Below, piece by piece: positions 1 to 7,067 of a DNA stretch of 7,779 nt; the first letter of the stretch is position 1; each line of letters opens with the position of its first letter. Location: NCBI GenBank assembly GCA_029974875.1, contig JARKQP010000033.1, forward strand, positions 1 to 7,779, given 5' to 3'. The stretch is from Mobilitalea sp. Lineage in GTDB: Bacteria > Bacillota_A > Clostridia > Lachnospirales > Lachnospiraceae. Made by a program: the position numbers and the translations under genes. Under the pieces are notes generated by a model. It saw only the letters and a program-made list of their open reading frames with translations, was not told the origin of the DNA and did no database searches.

Positions 1-322
1 AAAAGAGTTTATTAAAGGCTTTATATTAGCCGATTTAAAGGGTAAGAACCTCTTTTTCGATAGCAAGACTATCTTACAGGAAATCATCCAGAACGACAAT
101 AACAAGCAAAAGCTCCGTTATAAGCTGATCTCAGAAGAGGGTCCGGATCATAATAAAACCTTCCGGGTTGCCGTGTGCATCGGGAATGATGAGATTGGCT
201 ACGGAACCGGAAGGACTAAAAAAGCAGCGGAGCAGGAGGCTGCCAACCAGGCAATCCTGAAATTGCAGAATAAAGGGGAAAGTGTGAAGAGAAGTTCTAA
301 GGCACCAAAAGACGGTGCCTAA
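1..322 (+). CDS. rnc: Ribonuclease III, C-terminal part (5' end outside window)
   Basis: RNase III cleaves double-stranded RNA, in rRNA maturation and mRNA turnover. Only the last 106 codons are present, in the frame starting at base 2 and ending at TAA 320-322. The catalytic domain lies upstream of the window. The visible part ends the catalytic-domain helices (FIKGFILADL), continues with a linker, and then forms a full dsRNA-binding domain: helix 1 starts at DSKTILQEIIQ (window residues 20-30), the YKLISEEGPDHNKTFRV strand region is at about 40-56, and GTGRTKKAAEQEAANQAIL (68-86) carries the lysines that contact the RNA backbone. A short basic tail (KRSSKAPKDGA) follows. smc begins 136 bases downstream, as in the rnc-smc-ftsY cluster of many Firmicutes. 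The last codons overlap a 7-bp inverted repeat. The identification is secure from the dsRBD; activity cannot be judged because the catalytic residues are not visible. Confidence 0.95.
   Translation, partial: KEFIKGFILADLKGKNLFFDSKTILQEIIQNDNNKQKLRYKLISEEGPDHNKTFRVAVCIGNDEIGYGTGRTKKAAEQEAANQAILKLQNKGESVKRSSKAPKDGA
300..320 (+). other. Short hairpin at the 3' end of rnc
   Basis: AGGCACC (300-306) and GGTGCCT (314-320) form a perfect 7-bp stem with a 7-nt loop, finishing on the first base of the rnc stop codon. The bases that follow (AACAATTTCT) are not a T-run, so it does not qualify as a standard intrinsic terminator. It could protect the 3' end of the message or simply reflect codon choice. 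Confidence 0.4.
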
Positions 323-333
323 CAATTTCTATG

Positions 334-437
334 CTTCACAAATGGAATATGCAGTATTCCATTCGGAAGAACGCTGTTCTTGCGTTCTTCCCAATTATGT
401 TTGTGCTGCCTATGGCAGCATGTCGGGAAATGTGAAG
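334..437 (+). repeat. Multi-hairpin intergenic repeat element, copy A
   Basis: This element fills most of the rnc-smc gap. An outer pair, CTTCACA (334-340) with TGTGAAG (431-437), encloses three perfect hairpins: AATGGAATA/TATTCCATT (341-349/355-363), GGAAGAACGC/GCGTTCTTCC (365-374/382-391) and TGCTGCC/GGCAGCA (404-410/414-420). The part from CGTTCTTC (383-390) through GTTTGTGCTGCCTATGGCA (399-417) recurs after ftsY (copy B), with the same 8-base and 19-base blocks separated by an 8- or 9-base AT-rich spacer. This looks like an interspersed palindromic repeat or miniature mobile element, or a structured RNA in the rnc-smc transcript. No ORF is present in it. I do not recognise a named family. 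Confidence 0.65.
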
Positions 438-458
438 TTAGTAGATGGGAGACTATGA

Positions 459-3400
459 ATGTATCTTAAAAGTATTGAAGTCCACGGTTTTAAGTCTTTT
501 GCAAATAAGATTGTGTTGGAATTTCATGATGGAATTACCGGTATTGTGGGTCCTAACGGCAGCGGTAAAAGTAATGTGGCGGATGCGGTGCGTTGGGTAT
601 TAGGGGAGCAGAGTGCAAAGCAGCTGCGTGGAGCCAGGATGGAGGATGTTATTTTCTCCGGGACAGAGGCGCGCAAGCCCCTGGGATATGCCTATGTCGC
701 CCTGACCATGGATAATTCGGACCATAAGCTTCCGATTGAGTATGACGAGGTCACTGTTGCCAGGAGGGTGTACCGTTCAGGGGAAAGTGAGTATCTGATC
801 AATGGCTCCTCCTGCCGTCTAAAGGATGTCTATGAGCTGTTTTTGGATACGGGTATCGGTAAGGAAGGGTATTCCATTATCGGACAGGGCCAGATCGATA
901 AAATATTGAGCGGTAAGCCGGAGGATCGCCGGGAGCTCTTTGACGAGGCCGCCGGTATTGTTAAATTCAAGCGCAGAAAATATTCAGCGGAAAAGAACCT
1001 TGAGGAGGAAAAGCAGAATCTAGCCCGGATCACGGATATTTTAAAGGAAATAGAGAAGCAGCTGGCGCCCCTGGAAAAGCAATCGGAGGTTGCCAAGGTA
1101 TACCTGCGGTTAAAGGAAGAGCTTAAGAGCCTTGAGGTAAACCAATTCCTGAAGGAATATGAACGGATCCGCGTTTCAAGGGAGCAGCTGGAGGAAAAGC
1201 TGTCAATTGCCACCTCGGATTATGAAGGGACGAAAGCAGAGTACGAGAATACGAAGGAAGAGTATCTGCGCCTGGAGAAGGAGCTGGAGGAATGTGACCG
1301 GGCCATGGAAGAGGACCGCACTGCCTTAAGCGGACTTAAGCTTGACAAGGAGAAGGCGGAGGGCGAGGTCAAGGTATTAAAGGAGCAGATTATCTCCGTC
1401 CAGCAAAATGACGACTATATCAAAAGCCGTATCCAGAGCGCCGACACGGAGCTGGAGGCCAAAAAAGCGGAGGAAAGCCGCTACATCTCTGAAAAAGCCG
1501 TCATTGATGAGAAAATCTCCGGGATGGACGATATCCTCACCGGTGCCCTGAAGGAAGTGAACCGGATCAAGGAAGCCATTCTGGGCTACAGCAAGGAAAT
1601 CGAAGAGTGCAATAACAATATCTTTGAGCATTTAAATATCAATTCCGGCATTAAGGGCAATATGCAGCGCTATGAGACAATGCTGGAGCAGAATACGATC
1701 CGGAAGGCGGACTTAAACCAACGGATCCTGAAAAATAAGAGCGAAGAATGCCTGTATGAAGAATCCATCCTGGCCTGTCAGGAAAGCTTAAAAAAGGTTT
1801 CAGAAGCGATAGAAGCAAAGCTTGCAGAGACCGGGCACCTGGAACAGTCCATCCTGGATATCCAGACGAAGATTGACAGGTCTGGTGTAGAATACAATGA
1901 AGTACATGCCAGATACCTGGGTGAAAGATCCAGGCTTGAATCCCTGATGAACCTGACAGAGAGGTATGAGGGCTATGGTATCAGCATCAAAAAGGTGATG
2001 GAGCGCAAGCCTGCCATGCCCGGTATTATTGGCGTCGTAGCCGATATCATAAAGGTTAAAAAGACTTACGAGACGGCAATTGAGACCGCCCTTGGAGGTG
2101 CCATACAAAACATAGTCACGGAGGACGAGGCTACCGCGAAGAATTTAATCACTTACCTGAAGCAAAATAAGTTCGGCAGAGCCACCTTCCTGCCCTTGAC
2201 CAATATATCAGCAGGACAGGGAATCCAAAATGACAGGGTGCTAAAGGAACAGGGAGTCCGGGGAATCGCCAGCAGCCTGGTAGAAACAGACCAAAAATTC
2301 GATGCATTAACCAGTTATTTACTTGGTAGGATTATTGTAGTGGATAATATGGATAATGCGGCACTGATTGCTAAAAAATATAACTATAGCCTAAGGCTCG
2401 TAACTCTGGAGGGAGAGCTGTTATCACCCGGCGGCTCCATCTCCGGCGGTGCCTATAAGAATACAAGTAACCTGCTGGGCAGGCGGCGTGAAATCGAAGA
2501 AATGGAAGCAAGCATTGCCGCTCTCCAGAAAAAAAGCCTGGAATTACAGGGCAAACGAGAAGAATATAAGGTAACAAAGGCCAATTTGCGGCATAGCCTG
2601 GAGGAGCTTAAGGTTAGCCTACAGGAAAAATTCCTGGAACAGAACACGGCCAAAATGAGCCTGGACCAGGAAATGGCAAAAAAGGCTGAAGCAGAGGCTG
2701 TTTACAAGGAATATGTCAGGGAGCTCCAGGAAATTGAGCGTCAGGCAAAGGAGCTGAAGGACAATTTAGGCAGGCTGGATGAGGCTCTTTCGGAAAACAT
2801 ACAAAGAAACAAAGGGATAGAAGAAAAAATCGAGGAGCTTAACGGGCTGCTGGAGCAGGAACGGACAAGGGAGCAGGAGGCTAACGAAAAATCCTCGGGC
2901 CTAAGGCTGGAGCTTTCCGCCCTGGAACAGAACAACCAGTTCATGCTGGAAAATATAAGGCGTGTCAAGGGGGATATTGGGAGGCTATACGAAGAGCAGT
3001 CTACCTTAAGGAAGGATATCGAGAAGGCTACCCAAATTGTGTCTGACAAAGAGAAAGAGATTGGGCTCACCCAGGCTAGGATCCAGGAATACCAGCTTTC
3101 CATTGAGGCTTTGGAGCATAAGCTAAAGGAAAGCACGGAGGAAAAAGAGAGGATCAATACAGGCCATAAGAACTTCTTTACAAAGCGTGAGGAATTATCC
3201 GCCCTGATGAATGAGCTGGACAAGGAATGCTACCGCTTAAACGGCCAGAAGGAAAAGCTGAACGAGCAGGGCGACCAGCAGATTAATTACATGTGGGAGG
3301 AATATGAGCTGACCTATTCCAGCGCCTTGGAATATCCGGTTGATGAAGAGGTAAGCCTGTCCCAGGCGAAAAAGCTGATCGGTGAAATCAAGCTAAGGAT

Positions 3401-4019
3401 TAAGGAGCTTGGGGATGTTAACGTCAATGCTATTGAGGATTTTAAGAATTTATCGGAGAGGTATGAATTCCTCCATGTCCAGCGGGAGGATTTAATCAAG
3501 GCAGAGGAAGCGCTTCTGCAGATTATAGGTGAACTGGATACGGAGATGAGGATCCAGTTTGCAGAGAAATTCAAGGCAATTAACCAGCAGTTTGACGTAG
3601 TGTTTAAGGAGCTCTTTGGCGGTGGCAAGGCAGACCTGGAATTAACGGAAAGTGAGGACATCCTAGAGGCCGGAATCAGGATTAACGCACAGCCCCCGGG
3701 CAAAAAGCTGCAGAATATGATGCAGCTGTCCGGTGGGGAGAAGGCCCTTACTGCCATATCCCTGTTATTTGCCATCCAGAACTTGAAGCCTTCCCCCTTC
3801 TGTCTTCTTGATGAGATTGAGGCGGCACTGGATGATTCCAACGTGAACCGGTTCGCAAAGTATTTACATAAACTGACGAAGGATACCCAGTTTATTATTA
3901 TTACCCACCGTAGAGGTACGATGGCTGCGGCGGATATTTTATATGGTATCACAATGCAGGAAAAGGGAGTGTCAACTCTTGTATCCGTCAACCTGATTGA
4001 GAATGAGCTTGATAAATAA
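459..4019 (+). CDS. smc: Chromosome segregation protein SMC, complete
   Basis: SMC is the ATPase of the bacterial condensin; with ScpA and ScpB it compacts and helps segregate the nucleoid. The 1186-residue product matches the usual bacterial length of about 1,190. The N-terminal head has Walker [10 protein letters not shown] at 31-39 and a Q-loop [11 protein letters not shown] around 140-149. A long Glu/Lys-rich coiled coil follows to about 510. The hinge starts near [12 protein letters not shown] (520), with conserved glycines at 546-547 and GGSISGG at 658-664. The returning coiled coil runs to about 1020. The C-terminal head has the ABC signature LSGGEK at 1090-1095, Walker [12 protein letters not shown] with D1118 and catalytic E1119, and the H-loop [10 protein letters not shown]. 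All ATPase motifs are intact. The start ATG follows GGGAGA (447-452) at a 6-base spacing; an ATG at 455 is out of frame and closes at once. It lies between rnc and ftsY, a conserved arrangement. Confidence 0.99.
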   Translation: MYLKSIEVHGFKSFANKIVLEFHDGITGIVGPNGSGKSNVADAVRWVLGEQSAKQLRGARMEDVIFSGTEARKPLGYAYVALTMDNSDHKLPIEYDEVTVARRVYRSGESEYLINGSSCRLKDVYELFLDTGIGKEGYSIIGQGQIDKILSGKPEDRRELFDEAAGIVKFKRRKYSAEKNLEEEKQNLARITDILKEIEKQLAPLEKQSEVAKVYLRLKEELKSLEVNQFLKEYERIRVSREQLEEKLSIATSDYEGTKAEYENTKEEYLRLEKELEECDRAMEEDRTALSGLKLDKEKAEGEVKVLKEQIISVQQNDDYIKSRIQSADTELEAKKAEESRYISEKAVIDEKISGMDDILTGALKEVNRIKEAILGYSKEIEECNNNIFEHLNINSGIKGNMQRYETMLEQNTIRKADLNQRILKNKSEECLYEESILACQESLKKVSEAIEAKLAETGHLEQSILDIQTKIDRSGVEYNEVHARYLGERSRLESLMNLTERYEGYGISIKKVMERKPAMPGIIGVVADIIKVKKTYETAIETALGGAIQNIVTEDEATAKNLITYLKQNKFGRATFLPLTNISAGQGIQNDRVLKEQGVRGIASSLVETDQKFDALTSYLLGRIIVVDNMDNAALIAKKYNYSLRLVTLEGELLSPGGSISGGAYKNTSNLLGRRREIEEMEASIAALQKKSLELQGKREEYKVTKANLRHSLEELKVSLQEKFLEQNTAKMSLDQEMAKKAEAEAVYKEYVRELQEIERQAKELKDNLGRLDEALSENIQRNKGIEEKIEELNGLLEQERTREQEANEKSSGLRLELSALEQNNQFMLENIRRVKGDIGRLYEEQSTLRKDIEKATQIVSDKEKEIGLTQARIQEYQLSIEALEHKLKESTEEKERINTGHKNFFTKREELSALMNELDKECYRLNGQKEKLNEQGDQQINYMWEEYELTYSSALEYPVDEEVSLSQAKKLIGEIKLRIKELGDVNVNAIEDFKNLSERYEFLHVQREDLIKAEEALLQIIGELDTEMRIQFAEKFKAINQQFDVVFKELFGGGKADLELTESEDILEAGIRINAQPPGKKLQNMMQLSGGEKALTAISLLFAIQNLKPSPFCLLDEIEAALDDSNVNRFAKYLHKLTKDTQFIIITHRRGTMAAADILYGITMQEKGVSTLVSVNLIENELDK

Positions 4020-4052
4020 TCCGGTTCTACAGCATGGGAGTTAGATTTAACT

Positions 4053-4293
4053 GAAGTAGATTGAAAAATAAAGTAAACTGCAGTAAATTAAAATGAAGTA
4101 GATTAAAATAAAGTAAACTGCAGTAAATTAAATGAAGTAGATTAAAATAAAGTATAATGAAGTAAAATAAAGTAGATTAAGATAAAATACAATGAAGTAA
4201 AGTAAAGTAGATTAAGATAAAGTACAATGAAGTAAAGTAAAATAAAGTGGATTAAGATAAAGTATAATGAAGTGGATTAAAATAACGTATAAT
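4053..4293 (+). repeat. Degenerate pentanucleotide repeat array between smc and ftsY
   Basis: Seven higher-order units begin with GAAGT at 4053, 4095, 4134, 4159, 4194, 4229 and 4269 (lengths 42, 39, 25, 35, 35, 40 and 25). From 4134 to 4293 the sequence divides without gap or slip into 32 pentamers, every one ending in T, with variants of AAAGT, AAAAT, AGATT, AAGAT, ATAAT and GAAGT. The first two units keep the pattern except for one 7-base and one 4-base step. The + strand has only about 7 C residues in 241 bases. Stops occur in all three forward frames, so it is non-coding. It ends three bases before the ftsY Shine-Dalgarno. Copies of TATAAT arise within it (4153-4158, 4263-4268, 4288-4293) but without a recognisable -35 box. 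Origin is probably slippage or repeat expansion; function is unknown. Confidence 0.9.
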
Positions 4294-4304
4294 ATGGAGG
4301 CTAT

Positions 4305-5240
4305 ATGGGAGACAAACCAGGTTTTTTTGGGCGGCTGGTCCAGGGTCTTACAAAGACCCGAAACAATATTGCACATGGAATTGATGCAATCTTTAGCGGC
4401 TTTTCCAGCATAGACGATGATTTTTATGAGGAATTGGAAGAAATCCTTATCATGGCTGATATCGGAATCAATACCACAACCGCAATCATCGAAGATTTAA
4501 GGGAAAAAGTGAAGGAAAACAAAATCAAGGAGCCTGAGGAATGCCGTGTGCTGCTGATGAACAGCATGAAGGAGCAGATGAAGCTGGAGGAGAATGCTTA
4601 CGACTTCGAAAACAGAAAATCCGTCGTACTTTTAATCGGGGTGAATGGCGTGGGTAAAACCACTTCTGTAGGCAAGCTTGCAGGCCAGATGAAGGATCAG
4701 GGAAAAAAGGTAATGGTTGCGGCGGCAGATACCTTCCGTGCAGCTGCCATTGAACAGCTGACAGAATGGGCACACCGGGCAAACGTGGAAATCATAGCCC
4801 AAAAGGAGGGCTCGGATCCTGCTGCCGTCATCTATGATGCGGTTACGGCTGCCAAAGCCCGCAATGTGGATGTTCTATTATGCGATACGGCGGGACGTCT
4901 GCATAACAAGAAAAATCTCATGGAGGAGCTGAGGAAGATTGACCGTGTAATTGAGCGGGAATACCCCGAGGCTTACCGTGAAACACTGGTAGTGCTGGAT
5001 GGTACAACGGGTCAGAATGCGCTTGTCCAGGCAAAGGAGTTCAGTGAGGTGGCAAATATTACGGGCATCGTTTTAACAAAGCTTGACGGAACCGCCAAAG
5101 GAGGAATTGCAATCGCAATCCAGGCCGAACTCGGTATCCCGGTAAAATATATCGGTATCGGGGAAAAGATAGATGACCTGCAAAGATTCCATGCGGAAGA
5201 GTTCGTAGATGCTTTATTCCAGACAAAGTATGAAGTGTGA
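4305..5240 (+). CDS. ftsY: Signal recognition particle receptor FtsY, complete
   Basis: FtsY is the membrane-associated GTPase that docks SRP-ribosome-nascent chain complexes at the Sec translocon. The 311-residue protein is close to the Bacillus type and lacks the long acidic N-terminal extension of the E. coli protein. Residues 1-90 form the short amphipathic start ([16 protein letters not shown]) and the helical N domain. The NG GTPase core has G1 GVNGVGKTT at 112-120, DTFRAAA at 142-148, G3 DTAGR at 194-198, G4 TKLD at 258-261 followed by GTAKGG, and the closing [12 protein letters not shown] motif. These features distinguish it from Ffh, which would carry a Met-rich M domain. The ATG follows a strong GGAGG (4296-4300) four bases away. 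ylxM and ffh, which follow ftsY in Bacillus, are absent here; ilvA comes next. The last few codons fall inside repeat copy B, so the C-terminal residues may be element-derived. Confidence 0.98.
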   Translation: MGDKPGFFGRLVQGLTKTRNNIAHGIDAIFSGFSSIDDDFYEELEEILIMADIGINTTTAIIEDLREKVKENKIKEPEECRVLLMNSMKEQMKLEENAYDFENRKSVVLLIGVNGVGKTTSVGKLAGQMKDQGKKVMVAAADTFRAAAIEQLTEWAHRANVEIIAQKEGSDPAAVIYDAVTAAKARNVDVLLCDTAGRLHNKKNLMEELRKIDRVIEREYPEAYRETLVVLDGTTGQNALVQAKEFSEVANITGIVLTKLDGTAKGGIAIAIQAELGIPVKYIGIGEKIDDLQRFHAEEFVDALFQTKYEV

Positions 5241-5299
5241 AGAGAACGTTCTTCTGATTAATTGTTTGTGCTGCCTATGGCATGGCACACGTTTCATAC
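5228..5299 (+). repeat. Hairpin intergenic repeat element, copy B
   Basis: The outer arms GTATGAAGTGTG (5228-5239) and CACAC-GT-TTCATAC (5286-5299) pair over 12 bp with a 2-nt bulge. Inside are the palindrome AGAACGTTCT (5243-5252) and a hairpin GTGC-TGCC/GGCA-GCAC around 5268-5288 with a TAT loop. CGTTCTTC (5247-5254) and GTTTGTGCTGCCTATGGCA (5264-5282) are identical to blocks in copy A after rnc. The left arm lies within the last ftsY codons and includes the first two bases of the TGA stop. No T-run follows, so it is not a clear terminator. It has the same two candidate identities as copy A: a palindromic repeat or miniature mobile element, or a structured 3' RNA. Confidence 0.65.
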
Positions 5300-5360
5300 A
5301 GGAATAACAAAAAATAATAAGAAAGCGTGTCCTATTGCCTGTCACAATTGGAGCGTGGAT

Positions 5361-5366
5361 GGAGGG
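5361..5366 (+). promoter_or_regulatory. Shine-Dalgarno that sets the ilvA start
   Basis: GGAGGG lies 7 bases before ATG 5374 and 10 before ATG 5377. The longest open frame begins at TTG 5335, which has no purine-rich site in front of it. This supports a start at 5374 (the protein begins MMTLDKFEEA), with 5377 as the alternative. Confidence 0.8.
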
Positions 5367-5373
5367 TAATATC

Positions 5374-6591
5374 ATGATGACATTAGATAAGTTTGAAGAA
5401 GCTACGGAAGCGGTCAAAAAGGTTATTAACCGGACTGATCTGGTTTACAGCGAATATTTTTCGGACCAGTTAGGGAATAAGATATATTTAAAGCCCGAAA
5501 ATATGCAATATACCGGTGCTTACAAGGTCCGGGGCGCTTACTATAAGATCAGCACCCTGACAGTGGAAGAACGGGAACGCGGGCTTATTACCGCTTCTGC
5601 CGGTAACCATGCACAGGGAGTTGCCTATGCAGCGAAGCTCTACCAGGCGAAGGCTATTATTGTGATGCCTTCCACCACACCCTTAATTAAGGTGAACAGG
5701 ACCAAGAGCTATGGTGCAGAGGTAATTCTGTATGGGAATGTATATGATGAGGCTTGTCAGTATGCCCTTCAATTATCCGAGCAGTGCGGGTATACCTTCA
5801 TCCATCCATTTAATGACGAGGTCGTAGCAACGGGGCAGGGCACCATTGCCATGGAGATCTTTAAGGAGCTGCCCACCGTAGATATTATCCTGGCTCCCGT
5901 TGGCGGAGGAGGCCTGCTTGCCGGTGTGGCAACCCTGGCGAAGATGCTGAATCCCAATGTAAAGGTGATCGGTGTTGAGCCTGCCGGGGCGGACTGCATG
6001 CGCGCCTCCTTAAAGGCCGGGAAGGTGCTTACCCTTCCTACGGTGGATACCATCGCCGACGGTACTGCGGTAAAGACACCGGGAGATGTGGTGTTTCCCT
6101 ATATCCAAAAATATGTGGATGATATCATCACTGTAGAGGACTCCGAATTAATCGTAAATTTCCTGGACATTATTGAAAATCACAAAATGGTAGTGGAAAA
6201 CTCCGGCCTGCTTACCGTAGCCGCGCTAAAGCACCTGAAATGCAAGGATAAAAAGGTTGTCTCCATCTTAAGCGGCGGCAATATGGATATCATTACCGTC
6301 TCCTCCGTCGTCCAGCATGGCCTGATCCAAAGAGGCCGTGTCTTTACTGTATCCGTCCTTCTTCCGGACCGTCCCGGTGAGCTGGTAAATGTTGCTTCTA
6401 TTATTGCAAAGCATCAGGGAAATGTAATCCGTCTGGATCATAACCAGTTTGTCAGCATCAACCGGAATTCAGCAGTGGAATTGACAATTACAATGGAGAC
6501 CTTTGGGCATGAGCACAAGAAAGAGATTGTACAGGCCCTGACGGACCATGGCTATAATCCTAAGATGACCATGCCAAGCAAGCTGTATTAG
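5374..6591 (+). CDS. ilvA: Threonine ammonia-lyase, PLP-dependent, single ACT domain
   Basis: The enzyme deaminates L-threonine to 2-oxobutanoate and ammonia, the first step toward isoleucine, and also serves threonine catabolism. The chosen start gives 405 residues. The PLP fold-type II catalytic domain covers about 1-320: the Schiff-base lysine is K51 in TGAYKVRGA, SAGNHAQGVA follows, the phosphate-binding glycine loop GGGGL is at 177-181, and SGGNMD is at 300-305. An ACT domain starts near 322 (RVFTVSVLLPDRPGELVNVASII) and runs to the end. The length and single ACT domain fit the medium-length family rather than E. coli IlvA (about 514 residues, two ACT-like domains) or TdcB (about 329, no ACT). 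The ACT domain suggests allosteric amino-acid control, but the ligand cannot be read from sequence. No T-box leader is visible upstream, and no clear promoter or terminator, so it may be read through from ftsY. The symbol is chosen by family; a catabolic role is possible. Confidence 0.95.
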   Translation: MMTLDKFEEATEAVKKVINRTDLVYSEYFSDQLGNKIYLKPENMQYTGAYKVRGAYYKISTLTVEERERGLITASAGNHAQGVAYAAKLYQAKAIIVMPSTTPLIKVNRTKSYGAEVILYGNVYDEACQYALQLSEQCGYTFIHPFNDEVVATGQGTIAMEIFKELPTVDIILAPVGGGGLLAGVATLAKMLNPNVKVIGVEPAGADCMRASLKAGKVLTLPTVDTIADGTAVKTPGDVVFPYIQKYVDDIITVEDSELIVNFLDIIENHKMVVENSGLLTVAALKHLKCKDKKVVSILSGGNMDIITVSSVVQHGLIQRGRVFTVSVLLPDRPGELVNVASIIAKHQGNVIRLDHNQFVSINRNSAVELTITMETFGHEHKKEIVQALTDHGYNPKMTMPSKLY

Positions 6592-6649
6592 TTCGTGTTT
6601 TTACATAAAAAAACCTTAAAATTTCGTGATTATTGCTTGGCCTAGGCAG

Positions 6650-6678
6650 TTTACAGGATAGGGAGACCTTGTTATAAT
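6650..6678 (+). promoter_or_regulatory. Candidate sigma-A promoter after ilvA, far upstream of recA
   Basis: TTTACA (6650-6655) and a perfect TATAAT (6673-6678) are separated by exactly 17 bases. Transcription would start near 6685, about 400 bases before recA, and run through the minisatellite. No ORF with a convincing ribosome-binding site lies between 6685 and recA, and I see no strong terminator, so it would make either a long recA leader or a small RNA. Confidence 0.6.
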
Positions 6679-6710
6679 AGGAGTATCTTTATATTCTGTT
6701 ATTCTTTAAA

Positions 6711-6801
6711 AATCTTGATTAAAGCCTGGATTAAAATCTTGATTAAAATCTAGAAATTAAAGTCTAGAAATTAAAGTCTAGAATTAAAATCTGGAATTTA
6801 A
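6711..6801 (+). repeat. 12-14-bp minisatellite, seven degenerate units
   Basis: The units are AATCTTGATTAA, AGCCTGGATTAA, AATCTTGATTAA, AATCTAGAAATTAA, AGTCTAGAAATTAA, AGTCTAGAATTAA and AATCTGGAATTTAA, starting at 6711, 6723, 6735, 6747, 6761, 6775 and 6788. The consensus is roughly ARTCTNGAWTTAA. Stops in the units make coding use unlikely. It shares the word GGATTAAAAT with the array before ftsY but has a different period. Function is unknown. Confidence 0.85.
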
Positions 6802-6847
6802 TGCGAGGCAATTCCTGCGAAATTCATCAAGAAGATTTTTGTTCTTA

Positions 6848-6876
6848 TTGACATTACCCTGGAAATAAGTTAATAT
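6848..6876 (+). promoter_or_regulatory. recA promoter, sigma-A type
   Basis: TTGACA (6848-6853, perfect -35) and TAATAT (6871-6876, -10) are 17 bases apart. Transcription is expected to start around 6883, giving a leader of about 200 bases before the recA ATG at 7086. The LexA box overlaps the expected start point. Confidence 0.85.
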
Positions 6877-6883
6877 GTAGAAA

Positions 6884-6897
6884 AGAACATAAGTTCG
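6884..6897 (+). promoter_or_regulatory. LexA (SOS) operator of recA
   Basis: AGAACATAAGTTCG contains GAAC-N4-GTTC (6885-6896), the core of the Firmicutes LexA/DinR box. Of the extended form CGAAC-N4-GTTCG only the first base differs. It lies 8 bases after the -10 hexamer, so bound LexA would block initiation, and RecA-stimulated LexA self-cleavage would release it. Sequence match, position and the downstream gene all agree. Confidence 0.9.
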
Positions 6898-6899
6898 CT

Positions 6900-7028
6900 T
6901 TTTGGGAAGAGCTTTAAGCTTTTAAAATTTAGAAAGTAAGCTTTCAAAAGTTGAAAAAAGTTTTCTGAATTCAAAGAAGCTTTTGGCAGCTTAAATGATA
7001 ACTTTAACATTTTAAAAGCTTCCCAAAA
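6900..7028 (+). other. Long inverted repeat framing the recA leader
   Basis: The downstream arm 7010-7028 (TTTTAAAAGCTTCCCAAAA) is fully complementary to the upstream arm made of TTTTGGGAA (6900-6908) plus GCTTTTAAAA (6918-6927), with a 9-base bulge (6909-6917) between the two parts. The enclosed 82 bases hold small hairpins such as GAAAG/CTTTC (6932-6936/6941-6945) and GAAAA/TTTTC. The structure would form in the 5' leader RNA beginning right after the LexA box. No riboswitch family is recognised. Confidence 0.5.
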
Positions 7029-7047
7029 TTAAAAAAATCAGAAAAGG

Positions 7048-7067
7048 AGCTGCTTTAAAAAGCAGCT
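7048..7067 (+). other. Hairpin directly upstream of the recA ribosome-binding site
   Basis: AGCTGCTTT and AAAGCAGCT (7048-7056/7059-7067) are perfect inverse complements separated by two bases; a realistic fold is a 6-bp AGCTGC/GCAGCT stem with an A/T-rich loop. The recA Shine-Dalgarno GGGAG (7074-7078) starts 7 bases after it. A second purine-rich AGGAG (7045-7049) precedes it, slightly overlapping the stem. It is followed by A residues rather than T, so it is not a + strand terminator. Confidence 0.5.

Noticed and set aside
369..379. Possible second LexA box GAAC-GCT-GTTC in the rnc-smc gap
   Set aside because: The spacer is 3 bases, not 4, and the word is part of a hairpin repeat; there is no promoter beside it.
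334..437. tRNA gene, because of the cloverleaf-like fold
   Set aside because: There is no T-loop GTTCRA, anticodon arm geometry or CCA-type acceptor; arm sizes do not fit.
2741..3991. Long minus-strand open frames opposite smc (2741-3223, 3314-3991; also 830-1213 and 1377-2108)
   Set aside because: They are antisense to a protein with all SMC motifs, are Ser/Phe/Leu-rich as expected of the reverse of Glu/Lys codons, and have no recognisable domains.
4053..4293. CRISPR array
   Set aside because: Units are 25-42 bases with no unique spacers; it is a degenerate pentamer repeat.
5335..5373. Upstream TTG start for ilvA at 5335
   Set aside because: There is no ribosome-binding site in front of it, and a strong GGAGGG inside the extension points to ATG 5374.
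5241..5373. T-box or other amino-acid leader for ilvA
   Set aside because: The gap is too short and has no T-box AGGGTGGNACCGCG motif or antiterminator pairing.
6592..6649. Terminator after ilvA
   Set aside because: Only a weak A/T pairing (GTTTTT/AAAAAC at 6597-6602/6609-6614) and the palindrome GCCTAGGC are seen; there is no GC-rich stem with a T-run.
6801..6851. 16-codon frame from ATG 6801
   Set aside because: There is no Shine-Dalgarno, it is very short, and it overlaps the minisatellite end and the recA -35 box.
7048..7067. Intrinsic terminator before recA
   Set aside because: The stem is followed by an A-run on the + strand and is only 19 bases before the recA start codon.
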